DNA of 64,000 nt, taken from Fen-1298 sp050015675. Its GTDB lineage: Bacteria > Bacteroidota > Ignavibacteria > UBA10030. Location of the stretch: NCBI GenBank assembly GCA_050015675.1, contig JBEKAY010000002.1, positions 62,001 to 126,000 on the forward strand. The letters are read 5' to 3'. The stretch's first letter is position 1, and each line of letters starts with the position of its first letter. Both the position numbers and the translations under genes were made by a program. The notes under the pieces were generated by a model. That model ran no database searches and was not told the origin of the DNA. It was given only the letters and a program-made list of their open reading frames with translations. Of this stretch, positions 9,380 through 18,693 are shown piece by piece.

Positions 9380-9634
9380 ATGCCGCAACATAAATCAGCA
9401 ATAAAGCGAGTTCGTCAATATGCAAGGCGCGCAGAAGGTAATAAAAATCGCCTCTCTAAGGTGAAAACGCTTGTAAAGAAAGTACGTTTATCCAAAACCA
9501 AGGAGGAGGCAAGTTTAGCGTTGAAAAACGCTGTCAAGTACCTTGACCAGCTTGGCGCCAAAGGCACAATTCACAAGAATAATGCTTCCAACCAGAAATC
9601 AAGGCTGACAAAGTTCGTCAACAAAATTAAGTAA
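9380..9634 (+). CDS. rpsT: 30S ribosomal protein S20
   Basis: 84 residues, very basic and helical: MPQHKSAIKRVRQYARRA, then KVKTLVKKVR and a conserved C-terminal GTIHKNNASNQKSRLTKFV (the HKN.A...KSRL block diagnostic for S20). It binds 16S rRNA in the body of the 30S subunit. An AGGAG sequence lies about 10 bases before the ATG. It is monocistronic on this strand: the following genes are convergent on the minus strand. Confidence 0.97.
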   Translation: MPQHKSAIKRVRQYARRAEGNKNRLSKVKTLVKKVRLSKTKEEASLALKNAVKYLDQLGAKGTIHKNNASNQKSRLTKFVNKIK

Positions 9635-9656
9635 GCTACAGCGAGGGAGTTGTCAT

Positions 9657-9692
9657 GAGAAACCCCGATTCGAATTGGATTGGGATTTTTGC
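9657..9692 (+). terminator. Weak rho-independent terminator candidate after rpsT
   Basis: An imperfect stem (AACCCCGATT against GATTGGGATT, with one mismatch and two wobbles) ends in TTTTT. It lies 25-55 bases after the rpsT stop, between convergent genes. Pairing is imperfect, so this is a modest call. Confidence 0.4.
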
Positions 9693-9808
9693 ATTTTGCG
9701 AATATAATTCTCGAAAAATTTTAAAACTTTTTTATAAATCCAAAATGTCCGATGAGATTTTTTAGGAGAAGACATCCTTTATTTAAACTCATGGTGCGAT
9801 TAAACCTT

Positions 9809-11047
9809 TTATCCTCCGCTTTTTTTCTTTAACTCTTCTAATTCAGTAATCCGTTTTTCGTAACGTTCTTTTTCGGCCGGCTTAGTGTGTGCAAGTGTTC
9901 TATACGCTTTTATAGCATCATCAAACCAGCCTTGCTTGGCATAAATTTCTGCAAGTGTTGGCGTTACGAAGCCCATGCCCGCCGGCGTATCTTGCTCGGA
10001 TGCAGTAGGCGTTTCTTTCTGTGCAAAGTTGATAACGGGCGTAATCTTACCGGCACTTTGCAGTTTGTTAGTAAGCTCTTCGATCTTATTCTGCACACCA
10101 GAGGGAATTGAACCAGTCATCGGCAGTGTAAATTCTTGCGGTAATGAATCAGTACTCGGCATCGCTAATTCTTGCGGCATTGTAAGGGTTGTATTGATTA
10201 GATAGTCTTCCATTGAAACTGTGTCTTCACCAGAGAGTTCTTTCGTCTGCCGCGAAGTGTAGTGCTCGAAAGATTCTTCCTCCGATGGTGTTGAAGTCAA
10301 AGAGAAATTGATATCGGAAGCTGGCGGTGTAAATTCAAATCCTCTTGACGATTCTGTTGGCGGTGTTGGTACTATTAATGGTTCTTGCTGTGGAAAATTG
10401 AACTCAGAAAACGGTGATGTTTCAAATGTTGCCGGCGCTTCGGCTGACGGCGTGTTCAATCCAAAACCAAATGCATCTTCTGTTGGAACTGAGGGAGGTG
10501 CTTGAGTTAATTCATCAAAGAAATTTGGTGCAGGTGATGCAATCGGTGCCGGTGCCGGCTGTTGCTCTGGTACCGCTTGTTCAATTCCACCAAAACTAAA
10601 TGTCGGTTCCGGCGGACTAAGTGGAACTTCCGGTGCAGTGGCAATTGGATAATCATATCCCGTTGCGAATGGTGGTGTTGGTTCCGGCGCAATTATTTCT
10701 GGGGGTGCTTTTGAAGGCACAATTGTGAGTGTCTCTTCCGCTGGAGGCGGCATTTGCGCCAGCAAATTTATCAAAGTCTCATTGTTTGGTAGAAAATTAA
10801 GTACGAATTCGAATTCGCGGCGCGCCTCTGCTTGCATATTTAATGCGACAAGCGCTTTACCTTTAACGAGATGCCCGGTGGTATAGAACGGAAAATTTGC
10901 AAGTCCTGCATCGCATATGCGCAACGCTTCTTGCGCGCGACTTGCCTCAAGATAGTAGTGTGCTAATTGAGCAAAGAGCGGAGACTTGGCGTCTGTTCCG
11001 ACTCTCTTTTCCAGCATTGTAATATGCTGTTGTATTGTGTCGATCAT
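9809..11047 (-). CDS. TPR protein with long Pro-rich linker
   Basis: 412 residues. The N-terminal ~100 residues form two or three TPR-like helical repeats (LAHYYLEASRAQEALRICDAG, then GKALVALNMQAEARREFEFV). A ~230-residue low-complexity linker rich in Pro, Glu, Thr and Ser follows, and the last ~60 residues form another TPR (LAEIYAKQGWFDDAIKAYRTL) ending in a charged helix. No signal peptide is visible, so it is probably cytoplasmic. Its ATG overlaps the stop of the glycosyltransferase gene by one base (TAATG), indicating coupling. A role as an assembly scaffold in the envelope operon is inference; the sequence gives no catalytic motif. Confidence 0.8.
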   Translation of the reverse strand: MIDTIQQHITMLEKRVGTDAKSPLFAQLAHYYLEASRAQEALRICDAGLANFPFYTTGHLVKGKALVALNMQAEARREFEFVLNFLPNNETLINLLAQMPPPAEETLTIVPSKAPPEIIAPEPTPPFATGYDYPIATAPEVPLSPPEPTFSFGGIEQAVPEQQPAPAPIASPAPNFFDELTQAPPSVPTEDAFGFGLNTPSAEAPATFETSPFSEFNFPQQEPLIVPTPPTESSRGFEFTPPASDINFSLTSTPSEEESFEHYTSRQTKELSGEDTVSMEDYLINTTLTMPQELAMPSTDSLPQEFTLPMTGSIPSGVQNKIEELTNKLQSAGKITPVINFAQKETPTASEQDTPAGMGFVTPTLAEIYAKQGWFDDAIKAYRTLAHTKPAEKERYEKRITELEELKKKSGG

Positions 11048-12570
11048 TATGTCTGTTGACGAAGTTTTCTTGCCTCAAGTGCGTGTCTAACAGAAAGCCA
11101 CGAAACACATGCAAATCCCATAAAATAAAGCAATTGGAACGGCAATGCGGCTATTTCTAAGTAGTATAATGATGAAATCACACCGAAGAAGCAATAGACA
11201 GCAAGAATAATTTCAATTGCTACCACCCAGTCAAATTTCTTTTTGCTGACGTACATATTCTTTTTCCACGTGTCTTTCTTGCCTTCGATGGCATATTTTG
11301 GTGTTCGTACAAATTCACTCTTTCGCTTAAATAGCCCTTCAAACACGGCACGCGAATTGTTCACCGCAAACCCCATACTGCCCGCCATAAAGAGAGGGAA
11401 AAGCATAATGCGGCGACGCCAATCCGGATAAACAGCTTTTTGTGATATAAGATAAAACAGAAACGAACCGATGAATGCTATCACGAACACCGACATCATA
11501 GCAAAGTACGCTTCATGCCCACCTTGTTGTTTGATGAAGATGAGCGGGCCATTCAATATCCCGGCAAGAACAATAAACGGATAAACTATATTGCTTGTTA
11601 AATGAAATGTCGAGTGAATCTTAATACGGAGCGGTATATTTGATTTCCATACCTCTGGAATCATCTTGCGAGCGGTTTCAATAGCGCCTTTTGTCCAGCG
11701 AAATTGTTGCGATTTCAACGCATTTACTTCTGCAGGTAATTCTGCTGGCGAAGTAACGTCGGTGAGATATTTGAATTTCCAGCCCCGGAGTTGTGCGCGA
11801 TAGCTTAGATCTAAATCTTCCGTCAGCGTATCCGACTGCCAATTTCCAGCATCAAGAATGGTTGCCTTACGCCAAACACCACCAGTGCCGTTAAACTGGA
11901 TGAAGAATCCTGCCTTATTGCGCACATCTTGCTCCACAACGAAGTGTCCATCCAGAGCAAAAGCTTGCGCACGGGTCAACATCGAGTATTCGCGGTTTAT
12001 ATGTTCCCACCGCGTTTGTACCACGCCTATTTTTGGATCAGTAAAAAAATGAGGAATTGTTTTTATCAAGAAATCCGTGTTGGGAACAAAGTCTGCATCA
12101 AAGATTGCGATGAATTCGCCGCGCGCGGTTTCAAGCCCATGTTTTAACGCGCCCGCTTTATAACCCGAACGGTTTGTACGGCGAACATGTTTAATGTCAT
12201 ATCCGAGAGCACGATAGTGGGTGACGGCTTTCGCCACCAATTCAATTGTTTCATCTGTTGAGTCATCCAGGACCTGCACTTCCAATTTGTCCTTAGGATA
12301 TTCAAGTGCACACACCGCATCAATCAGCCTGTTGGTAACATACAACTCGTTGAACAGTGGGAGTTGAATCGTCACAACGGGAGTTTCTTTCAGAAGCGGT
12401 TGAATGTTCGCGGTGCCGCGCTGTTTCATATAATGATACACCATGACAAATCCGTGTGCACCGAACGCGAAGAGAATGAGTAATGAAATAAAATACAGAT
12501 ACATAACGAAATCCGAGAATGCCGGATTTTCGATAATTTCTTGCCTAAAGAAAAATACTGCGAGTGTCAT
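11047..12570 (-). CDS. Membrane-bound processive GT2 glycosyltransferase (cellulose-synthase-like)
   Basis: 507 residues. One N-terminal TM segment (YLYFISLLILFAFGAHGFV), a cytosolic GT-A domain and four or five C-terminal TM segments. Catalytic motifs of processive GT2 enzymes are in order: VLDDSTDET, the DXD-like IFDADFVP, TEDLDLSYRAQLRGW (catalytic base), and QFRWTKG (the QxxRW motif). Close relatives include CsbB/BcsA-like beta-glycan synthases and bacterial glucosylceramide-type synthases; product unknown. It lies between lptE (1 bp away) and the TPR gene in a tight minus-strand operon, which points to an envelope or surface glycan. Confidence 0.88.
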   Translation of the reverse strand: MTLAVFFFRQEIIENPAFSDFVMYLYFISLLILFAFGAHGFVMVYHYMKQRGTANIQPLLKETPVVTIQLPLFNELYVTNRLIDAVCALEYPKDKLEVQVLDDSTDETIELVAKAVTHYRALGYDIKHVRRTNRSGYKAGALKHGLETARGEFIAIFDADFVPNTDFLIKTIPHFFTDPKIGVVQTRWEHINREYSMLTRAQAFALDGHFVVEQDVRNKAGFFIQFNGTGGVWRKATILDAGNWQSDTLTEDLDLSYRAQLRGWKFKYLTDVTSPAELPAEVNALKSQQFRWTKGAIETARKMIPEVWKSNIPLRIKIHSTFHLTSNIVYPFIVLAGILNGPLIFIKQQGGHEAYFAMMSVFVIAFIGSFLFYLISQKAVYPDWRRRIMLFPLFMAGSMGFAVNNSRAVFEGLFKRKSEFVRTPKYAIEGKKDTWKKNMYVSKKKFDWVVAIEIILAVYCFFGVISSLYYLEIAALPFQLLYFMGFACVSWLSVRHALEARKLRQQT

Positions 12571-12571
12571 A

Positions 12572-13117
12572 TTACCATCCTGCGACTGTGTCGTTAAGAA
12601 TATCTTCTGTTAATTTTCTGACCGCTTCTGTTATTCCATCGTTGCGCTGCGTCAAACCACCGCCCGAAGGATAATCTCCCCAGTTGCTAAAACTTTTTTC
12701 CCATACTTTTTTACGAAGTTTCAAATCCTGAAAGGTCATACGTACCGTAACTGTGATACGTCGCTGTGTAACCTGTTCACCGCCTTGCAGTACCGATGGT
12801 GCATCTTTTACATCAGTTATCACACCTTCGAGCATAGAATCTGCTGTATTGCGGTCTGTCAATTGAAGAGTATTATCGTTTGTAAATCGATCTACCAATT
12901 GTTCCGTAAACGATTTCGAAAGTGTCGGGTCACCGTACGCGCTTTGATCTTCTACAAAAGGAATTGCAATTGTTTTCAAATGCGGCGGCACCGATCCGCC
13001 TTTGAAGGAATAAGTGCATCCAGCAAGTATAATGAAAAATGAAAAATAAACTGAAATGAAAAAAGAATGCGTTCGGTTCGGCAGCTTATTTAACATTTTA
13101 CATTTTGTGTTTTGCAT
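12572..13117 (-). CDS. lptE: LptE-family LPS-assembly lipoprotein
   Basis: 181 residues from the first ATG (13117) after the upstream stop; an in-frame TTG at 13135 and a further ATG at 13096 are alternatives. The N-terminus is a lipoprotein signal with lipobox IILAGC, followed by TYSFKGGSVPPHLKTIAIP, FTEQLVDRF and GVITDVKDAP, the LptE/RlpB-family pattern. LptE plugs the LptD barrel and is needed for LPS delivery to the outer leaflet. The start overlaps or abuts the sigma-54 regulator gene. It indicates a diderm envelope with LPS or LPS-like lipid. Confidence 0.88.
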   Translation of the reverse strand: MQNTKCKMLNKLPNRTHSFFISVYFSFFIILAGCTYSFKGGSVPPHLKTIAIPFVEDQSAYGDPTLSKSFTEQLVDRFTNDNTLQLTDRNTADSMLEGVITDVKDAPSVLQGGEQVTQRRITVTVRMTFQDLKLRKKVWEKSFSNWGDYPSGGGLTQRNDGITEAVRKLTEDILNDTVAGW

Positions 13118-13121
13118 TTTT

Positions 13122-14240
13122 TTATTGAAGTCCAAAGTCTTTTATTTTTCGGTACAATGTTCGCTCACTAATGTTTAACTCTCTTGCTGCAAGACGACGA
13201 TTACCTTTATTTCGATCAAGAGAGGTGGAAATCATACGTCGTTCCATTTCATCCATCGTTAGAACACCGTTGCCGTTGTGCGGTTGTGTGTGGTTTCCTT
13301 GTAGTTCATCTGCACCGGATATTCGTCCGGTCAGCAGTTCTTTCATCTCAATAATATTGGATTTAAGATCCACCAACGCACGATAAATGAGCTCACGTTC
13401 TGCTTGCTCAACCGTTTTGTTCGATACAACTGGCAGATTCCGATCTATTGACACCGGGGGTTGCTCGCGAAGATATTTTCTTACATCGTACCCGTCAAGT
13501 CGTTTCCCGCTTTCCAGAACAAGCATACTTTCGATGGCATTTCGTAACTCGCGGATATTTCCCGGCCAGCTATAGCTCATTAATAATTCGGTTGCGTCAT
13601 CAGTAAATCCACCAAATTGAATCTTGTTCTTGTCAGAGGTTTCTTTCACAAACTGCTCAACAAGTGCAGGAATATCTTCCTTCCTATTGTGCAAAGGAGG
13701 CAAATGAATATTCACCGAACGTAATCGAAAATATAAATCAGGGCGAAAATGTTTTTGCTGAACTTCGTACTCCAGCAACTTGTTCGTCGCCGCTATGACA
13801 CGTACATCTGTCCTGCGTGCCAAAGACGAACCGACCCTCATGTACTCACCGCTTTCCAGCACACGTAATAATTTAACTTGCGTAGAGAGCGGCATCTCGC
13901 CAATTTCGTCAAGGAGAATAGTTCCGCCATTTGCAATCTCAAAATAACCGCGACGTAAATCTGCGGCACTCGTGAACGCGCCTTTTTCATGTCCGAAGAG
14001 CTCACTTTCAATCAACCCTTCCGGAATTGCGCCGCAGTTCACCGACACAAGAGCTTGTTGAGAACGCTTGCTTGCACCGTGAATCGCCTTGGCAATAACT
14101 TCCTTACCCGTGCCGCTCTCTCCAGAAATAAGCACTGTGATATCTGTTGGAGCTACTTGCTGAACAACATCCACAATTTCCTGTATCTCCGGCGATTTCC
14201 CAACGATGCCGTATGTTCGCTGAAATCCTTCTCGATCCAT
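13122..14240 (-). CDS. Sigma-54-type AAA+ transcriptional regulator, no receiver domain
   Basis: 372 residues. It starts almost directly with the AAA+ domain: Walker A GESGTGKE near residue 40, loop 1 written GAFTSA (consensus GAFTGA) near 90, Walker B TILLDEIGEMP near 110, and an R-finger region LYFRLRSVNI. It ends with a Fis-type HTH (RRLAARELNISERTLYRKI). There is no N-terminal receiver, GAF or PAS sensor. The Gly-to-Ser change lies in the loop that contacts sigma-54, so productive sigma-54 activation should be tested rather than assumed. The gene is translationally coupled to the SPOR gene (TAATG). Confidence 0.9.
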   Translation of the reverse strand: MDREGFQRTYGIVGKSPEIQEIVDVVQQVAPTDITVLISGESGTGKEVIAKAIHGASKRSQQALVSVNCGAIPEGLIESELFGHEKGAFTSAADLRRGYFEIANGGTILLDEIGEMPLSTQVKLLRVLESGEYMRVGSSLARRTDVRVIAATNKLLEYEVQQKHFRPDLYFRLRSVNIHLPPLHNRKEDIPALVEQFVKETSDKNKIQFGGFTDDATELLMSYSWPGNIRELRNAIESMLVLESGKRLDGYDVRKYLREQPPVSIDRNLPVVSNKTVEQAERELIYRALVDLKSNIIEMKELLTGRISGADELQGNHTQPHNGNGVLTMDEMERRMISTSLDRNKGNRRLAARELNISERTLYRKIKDFGLQ

Positions 14241-14959
14241 TAGCGTGAAACAACTATCGATGTTAGATTAAATTTGCTTTTAATTTCCGCAGTAAATCGC
14301 CGCGCTTCATCATACGTCTGGAATTCACCTACCCACACTTTGTGCAATTTCTTGCCATGGCTGACGATGGTGAAAATGTTCGACTGAAATCCTTCTTTTT
14401 CGAATTTCGCTTTCAACTCGCCCGCATTTTGAAGTGTTGAAAATGCGCCAACTTGCACGGTAAAGTTTGTTGCAAATTTTGGCACGGTTCCCTTAGGTTT
14501 CATCACCGTTGGTTTTTCTTTCGCTGCTTGTTTTTCTTCTACTATCGAATTCTTTTCTGCTGCATACGCGGAGAATGGATATTCTTCTTTTAATTGTGTC
14601 AATTTTTGATCGGCAGTTTTGTACAGACCGATAGAATAATAATATTGATAAAGTTTATAGAGTGCATCATCGCCCCATTCACTTTTTGGAAAATTATCTA
14701 CAATATTCTGATACAGTTTTGCCGCCTCTGTGCCATCCGTAGTCAGAACTGCCTGTAAGTACATCACACCTGGATTGTTTTGATAGTTTGTCATTAGTGA
14801 AGGAAGCTCGGCCCTCACTGCTTCCGCTTGACCCTTCTCGATCATTTCAAGACGACGTCGTATATCCGGTTCGCTGCTGTTCGTCTGAGCACAGAGCGCA
14901 GGCGTGAATAAAACGAGGATAACAATCGAAATGATAAACGTTTTGATGAGCATTTTCAT
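14240..14959 (-). CDS. SPOR-domain periplasmic protein with TPR-like region
   Basis: 239 residues from ATG 14959, preceded by AGGAAG. The longer open frame running back into miaB is rejected because a signal peptide (MKMLIKTFIISIVILVLF, cleaved near ALCAQ) begins here. A TPR/Tol-Pal YbgF-like segment follows (YQNIVDNFPKSEWGDDALYK), then a Lys/Pro linker and a C-terminal SPOR domain (FTVQVGAFSTLQNAGELKAK through HKVWVGEFQTYDEARRF). SPOR domains bind denuded septal peptidoglycan. It sits 13 bp after miaB and shares one base with the regulator gene, so it belongs to the envelope operon. Confidence 0.87.
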   Translation of the reverse strand: MKMLIKTFIISIVILVLFTPALCAQTNSSEPDIRRRLEMIEKGQAEAVRAELPSLMTNYQNNPGVMYLQAVLTTDGTEAAKLYQNIVDNFPKSEWGDDALYKLYQYYYSIGLYKTADQKLTQLKEEYPFSAYAAEKNSIVEEKQAAKEKPTVMKPKGTVPKFATNFTVQVGAFSTLQNAGELKAKFEKEGFQSNIFTIVSHGKKLHKVWVGEFQTYDEARRFTAEIKSKFNLTSIVVSR

Positions 14960-14972
14960 GGCTTTAATCTTC

Positions 14973-16316
14973 CTATGTTGTGAGCATAGCAAACTGGGGA
15001 AACGAGTGTCCGGTTTTTGTACCAAACAATGTTGCTGAATTTGCTCGTTCAATGCGAATGCCAAGGTAATCACCAATGGCATCGCCGTTCTTTGGAAAGA
15101 CCACCATCTTATTTGTATCTGTTCTGCCGCAAAATTCGTTAACGGATTTTTTGCTCAACCCTTCGACAAGAACTTCCACTGTATCGCCAATCATCGTTGT
15201 GTTCCGGCGGAGTGAAATATTGCGCTGAAGATCGATAATCTCGCTGAGCCGACGGTTCTTTATTCCTTCTGGAACGTCATCGCCCATTTGCCATGCTTTC
15301 GTATTCTCTCGCGGAGAATATTTGAATGTATAAGCGCCGTCAAATTCTACTTCTACCAATAAATCTAATGTTTTTTTGTGATCCTCTTCTGTTTCGGTCG
15401 GGAATCCTGAAATGATATCTGTAGAGATACTTACGTTGGAAATAGCTTTTTTGATTTTGCTGACAAGGTTAAGATACTGATCTCTTGTATACGTTCGGTT
15501 CATCAATTCCAAAATTCTATTTGAGCCGGATTGCACAGGCAGGTGAATATAATTACAAATGTTATCCCGCGATGCAATCGCATAAATCAGTTTATCCGAC
15601 ATATCCTGCGGATGGGAAGTCATGAATCTTACACGCATTTTATTATCCACATCAGCAACTGCGGTGAGCAAATCCGCAAAATCGAAAGCACCATCGCTGT
15701 ACGAGTTCACGTTCTGACCGAGCAAGGTTACTTCCTTAAAACCACGGTGCGAAAGGTCTTCCATTTCTGACACAATAGATATCAACGAACGGCTTCGCTC
15801 GCGACCGCGTGTGAACGGTACAACACAATAAGTGCAAAATTTATCGCAACCGCGCATAATGGAAACCCAGGCACTTAATCCATCGATACGAAATGGAGCA
15901 ATGTCGTCGTACTTCTCTACACGAGAAAGTTTTACAGCAATTCCTTTTTCACCGCCATCCGCCGCTTCAATAAGCGCAGGCAGCTTGCGGTATTCATCCG
16001 GTCCTACAATGAGATCGACAAAATCTCCCAACTCCATCAATTCTTTGCGAACACGTTCTGCCATGCATCCCAGTACACCAACTATTACGCTTGGATTCGT
16101 TTTTTTGTAATGGTTAAAATCACCAAGCCGCCCGATGATCCGTTGTTCTGCATTTTCGCGCACTGCGCACGTGTTTACCAGAACGACATCTGCGTTCGAC
16201 AGAGTTTCAGTACGGGTAAAACCGGCTTCGTGCATAATGCTGAGGACAATTTCAGTGTCCGCCATATTCATCTGGCAGCCGTATGTTTCAATATAAACAT
16301 TTCGACTTGTCTGCAT
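14973..16316 (-). CDS. miaB: tRNA-2-methylthio-N6-dimethylallyladenosine synthase
   Basis: 447 residues. Radical-SAM methylthiotransferase with the N-terminal UPF0004 domain (VYIETYGCQMNMADTEIV with Cys14; VNTCAVRENAEQR; GVLGCMAER), supplying the three cysteines of the auxiliary cluster, then the SAM-cluster motif CDKFCTYCVVP near residue 155, and a C-terminal TRAM domain. It adds methylthio to i6A37 in tRNAs reading UNN codons. MiaB rather than MtaB or RimO is favoured by the overall order and the ETYGCQMN start. First gene of the minus-strand envelope operon; the 291-bp region upstream is shared with pta. Confidence 0.95.
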   Translation of the reverse strand: MQTSRNVYIETYGCQMNMADTEIVLSIMHEAGFTRTETLSNADVVLVNTCAVRENAEQRIIGRLGDFNHYKKTNPSVIVGVLGCMAERVRKELMELGDFVDLIVGPDEYRKLPALIEAADGGEKGIAVKLSRVEKYDDIAPFRIDGLSAWVSIMRGCDKFCTYCVVPFTRGRERSRSLISIVSEMEDLSHRGFKEVTLLGQNVNSYSDGAFDFADLLTAVADVDNKMRVRFMTSHPQDMSDKLIYAIASRDNICNYIHLPVQSGSNRILELMNRTYTRDQYLNLVSKIKKAISNVSISTDIISGFPTETEEDHKKTLDLLVEVEFDGAYTFKYSPRENTKAWQMGDDVPEGIKNRRLSEIIDLQRNISLRRNTTMIGDTVEVLVEGLSKKSVNEFCGRTDTNKMVVFPKNGDAIGDYLGIRIERANSATLFGTKTGHSFPQFAMLTT

Positions 16317-16607
16317 TTCTCTCTTTTTAGTGAATCATGATAATGAAACAATGGCAGACACACAACAACTCACCTACATGATTAAGGTTAATTAATCTTG
16401 AAGAGATTGTTGATGTTTTAACTCTTAACCTGTTGTCGTATTGCCAAATCGGCAGGTTGCGGATGTCTTTTTGTGACTTTTTGGGGATTGATTGAACACA
16501 AATGCTGTTGTATATTGAAGAAGACTGAATAAGCGTGAATTGAAAATCAGCTTATCATGAAATAAGTTAACATCCATGACTTGAAGAGACTAACCAGAAA
16601 GTAACAT

Positions 16608-17588
16608 ATGGCAAAAATTATTGATGAGATTAGAGCAAAAGCAAAACAACTCAAGAAGCATATCGTTCTCCCCGATGCAATGGATGAACGCGCAATTCAG
16701 GCAGCACGTATCATTTTAGATGAACAGATTGCAAATATTTCTCTCGTCGGCAACGAAGAGGCAATTCGTGCCAAAGCACAACAGTTACATGTCGACTTGG
16801 AAAAAATTCGTATCGTTGATCCTGAAAAATCAGAGAAGCTATCCGACTTCACTCATATATTTTTCAATCTCCGCAAAGCAAAAGGAATACAATTTGAACA
16901 AGCACAGAAGACGATGAAACTTCCGCTTTTTTTTGGAGCAATGATGGTTCGAGAAGAAATGGCGGATGGAAGTGTTGCCGGGTCGCTTTCGACCACAAGC
17001 GATGTGATTCGTGCAGGAATTCAAATTGTCGGAATGCCTGCTGGGATTACAGTTGCGTCGAGTTTCTTCTTGATGGTTTTCCCGCATATAAGTTATTCAT
17101 ATGCTGATTGCGGAGTAGTACCAGATCCAACAGCAGAACAACTTGCGGATATCGCAATTTCTACGGCAGCAAATCATCGCAAGCTGACAGGTGAAGAACC
17201 GCGTGTTGCGATGCTTTCGTTTTCAACAAAAGGAAGTGCTTCACATCCTTCCGTAGAAAAAGTACAGAAGGCAACTTCTATCGTAAAAATGAAACAACCT
17301 GATCTCATCGTTGATGGAGAATTGCAGTTTGATGCTGCAGTTGTTCCTTCTGTGAGTGCAAAGAAAGCTCCGGGTAGTCCTGTCGCTGGCAATGCTAATG
17401 TTTTTATTTTTCCAGATCTCAACGCTGGAAATATCAGCTACAAGCTGACACAACGATTAGCTGGGGCGGAAGCATTTGGCCCGATTATTCAAGGTTTAAA
17501 GAGACCATGCTACGATTTATCGCGAGGTTGCAGCGTTAGCGACATCGTAACTATGGTCGCGATTAACTCTGTAGCGGGAGCTGTTTAA
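16608..17588 (+). CDS. pta: Phosphate acetyltransferase
   Basis: 326 residues, the length of the short bacterial Pta (PTA_PTB domain only, no N-terminal DRTGG extension). Pta interconverts acetyl-CoA and acetyl phosphate. Visible family stretches: IVLPDAMDERAIQAA, ADGSVAGSLSTTSDVIRAG, YADCGVVPDPTAEQLADIA, RVAMLSFSTKGSASHPSVEK, and the C-terminal VFIFPDLNAGNISYKL plus GPIIQGLKRP. No acetate kinase gene adjoins it. It is transcribed divergently from miaB and converges with the porV-like gene. Confidence 0.95.
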   Translation: MAKIIDEIRAKAKQLKKHIVLPDAMDERAIQAARIILDEQIANISLVGNEEAIRAKAQQLHVDLEKIRIVDPEKSEKLSDFTHIFFNLRKAKGIQFEQAQKTMKLPLFFGAMMVREEMADGSVAGSLSTTSDVIRAGIQIVGMPAGITVASSFFLMVFPHISYSYADCGVVPDPTAEQLADIAISTAANHRKLTGEEPRVAMLSFSTKGSASHPSVEKVQKATSIVKMKQPDLIVDGELQFDAAVVPSVSAKKAPGSPVAGNANVFIFPDLNAGNISYKLTQRLAGAEAFGPIIQGLKRPCYDLSRGCSVSDIVTMVAINSVAGAV

Positions 17589-17608
17589 CGAACACGCTTC
17601 TAACAGCA

Positions 17609-17666
17609 AATTATACACTTCGTAACTTGAGCGAAGACAAAGAGCAGTGCTTAAATTTGTATAATT
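17609..17666. other. Nested inverted repeats between convergent pta and porV-like gene
   Basis: Outer 9-bp arms AATTATACA (17609-17617) and TGTATAATT (17658-17666) enclose an inner CTTCG/CGAAG hairpin (17618-17622 and 17632-17636). There is no long T-run on either side. It may end transcription from both directions or stabilise 3' ends. The structure is seen directly; the role is inference. Confidence 0.4.
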
Positions 17667-18693
17667 ACTCTTTCGTTCTTGCAAAATGCTCATCCTGCAA
17701 TATCAGGCGCAGCGAAATCCGATGCGTATTCCCAAGGTCATTCTCTTTATCGAATTGAGCAAAAGAATAATCGATATCTAATTTGCGCAGATGAATTCCA
17801 GCGCCGAGTGTTATTTGCTTTATATCATTGTAACCAACACGCAGTGCGATAGACTTCTTGAAATCAAATTCAAGTCCCATGTGCGGATCAAAACTGATAG
17901 GTCCGAGGTGGGCAAGAGAAGCGAACTGGCGATTCTCAAATCGAACATCGATATCTACGGTTGGCGCAAATCGACCTCCAAATAGATCTATAAAATATGC
18001 ACTTCCTAGTTTTAGAGTCGGCGAAATTAATTCATTAGTTCCAGTGGACCACGCTATCAGCGTAGTAGTAATATCTTGTGCGTTGAGCGCAACACACCAA
18101 TTATTCGCCGGAGAGTAAAGCATTCCAATATCAAAACCGACACCTGTTGCAGAATATTCTGCCAGCGTACGCCGTATCACTTTGAGATTAAGACCATACA
18201 TCAAACTTGAAGAAGTGCGCTGTGCATAGGTAAAGTATATTGCCCAATCTGCTGAACTGAAATAAGTGATTTTGCTGTTATCAAGATTCACAAAATTTTG
18301 ATATTGACCCTGTAATACAGGGTTTCCATTTGCATCCACACCGGCCGCACGCGTATCGGGAATACCATCCACACCAAGGCGCATCACACTCACACCGAGT
18401 GTCGCATTTACACCATAGGGAATTGCCACGGCGCCAAAATCATAGTTCAGTAAACTTCCGAACCGCTCATCATGCATGAGCATAACCTCTGGATAATCAA
18501 GGCGTGCAAGCGCTGCCGGATTCCAATATCCAGCCGAAGCATCGTTCGCGAGCGCTGCATACGCACCGCCAAGTCCCAGTGCACGGCCGCCAACGCCAAT
18601 GGAAAGAAACTCGCCTGCATATTTTGCAATTTGCTGAGACGATGCAAACTGTCCAATAAATGTTACGAGGAGAGTTAATTTTAGAATCTTCAT
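17665..18693 (-). CDS. PorV/PorQ-family outer-membrane beta-barrel protein
   Basis: 342 residues. N-terminal signal peptide (MKILKLTLLVTFIGQFASSQ), then the family hallmark AGEFLSIGVGGRALGLGGAY near residues 25-45 and NDASAGYWNPAAL, as in PorV/PorQ (UPF0164) proteins; the rest alternates as expected for a ~14-strand barrel. PorV is the T9SS shuttle that escorts CTD-bearing cargo to the attachment complex; relatives are numerous in Ignavibacteria, so this may be a paralogue. The T9SS-tagged cytochrome in this window is a plausible client. Its ATG is preceded by AGGTGG, which itself follows directly on a terminator hairpin (see 18708-18733). Confidence 0.85.
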   Translation of the reverse strand: MKILKLTLLVTFIGQFASSQQIAKYAGEFLSIGVGGRALGLGGAYAALANDASAGYWNPAALARLDYPEVMLMHDERFGSLLNYDFGAVAIPYGVNATLGVSVMRLGVDGIPDTRAAGVDANGNPVLQGQYQNFVNLDNSKITYFSSADWAIYFTYAQRTSSSLMYGLNLKVIRRTLAEYSATGVGFDIGMLYSPANNWCVALNAQDITTTLIAWSTGTNELISPTLKLGSAYFIDLFGGRFAPTVDIDVRFENRQFASLAHLGPISFDPHMGLEFDFKKSIALRVGYNDIKQITLGAGIHLRKLDIDYSFAQFDKENDLGNTHRISLRLILQDEHFARTKE

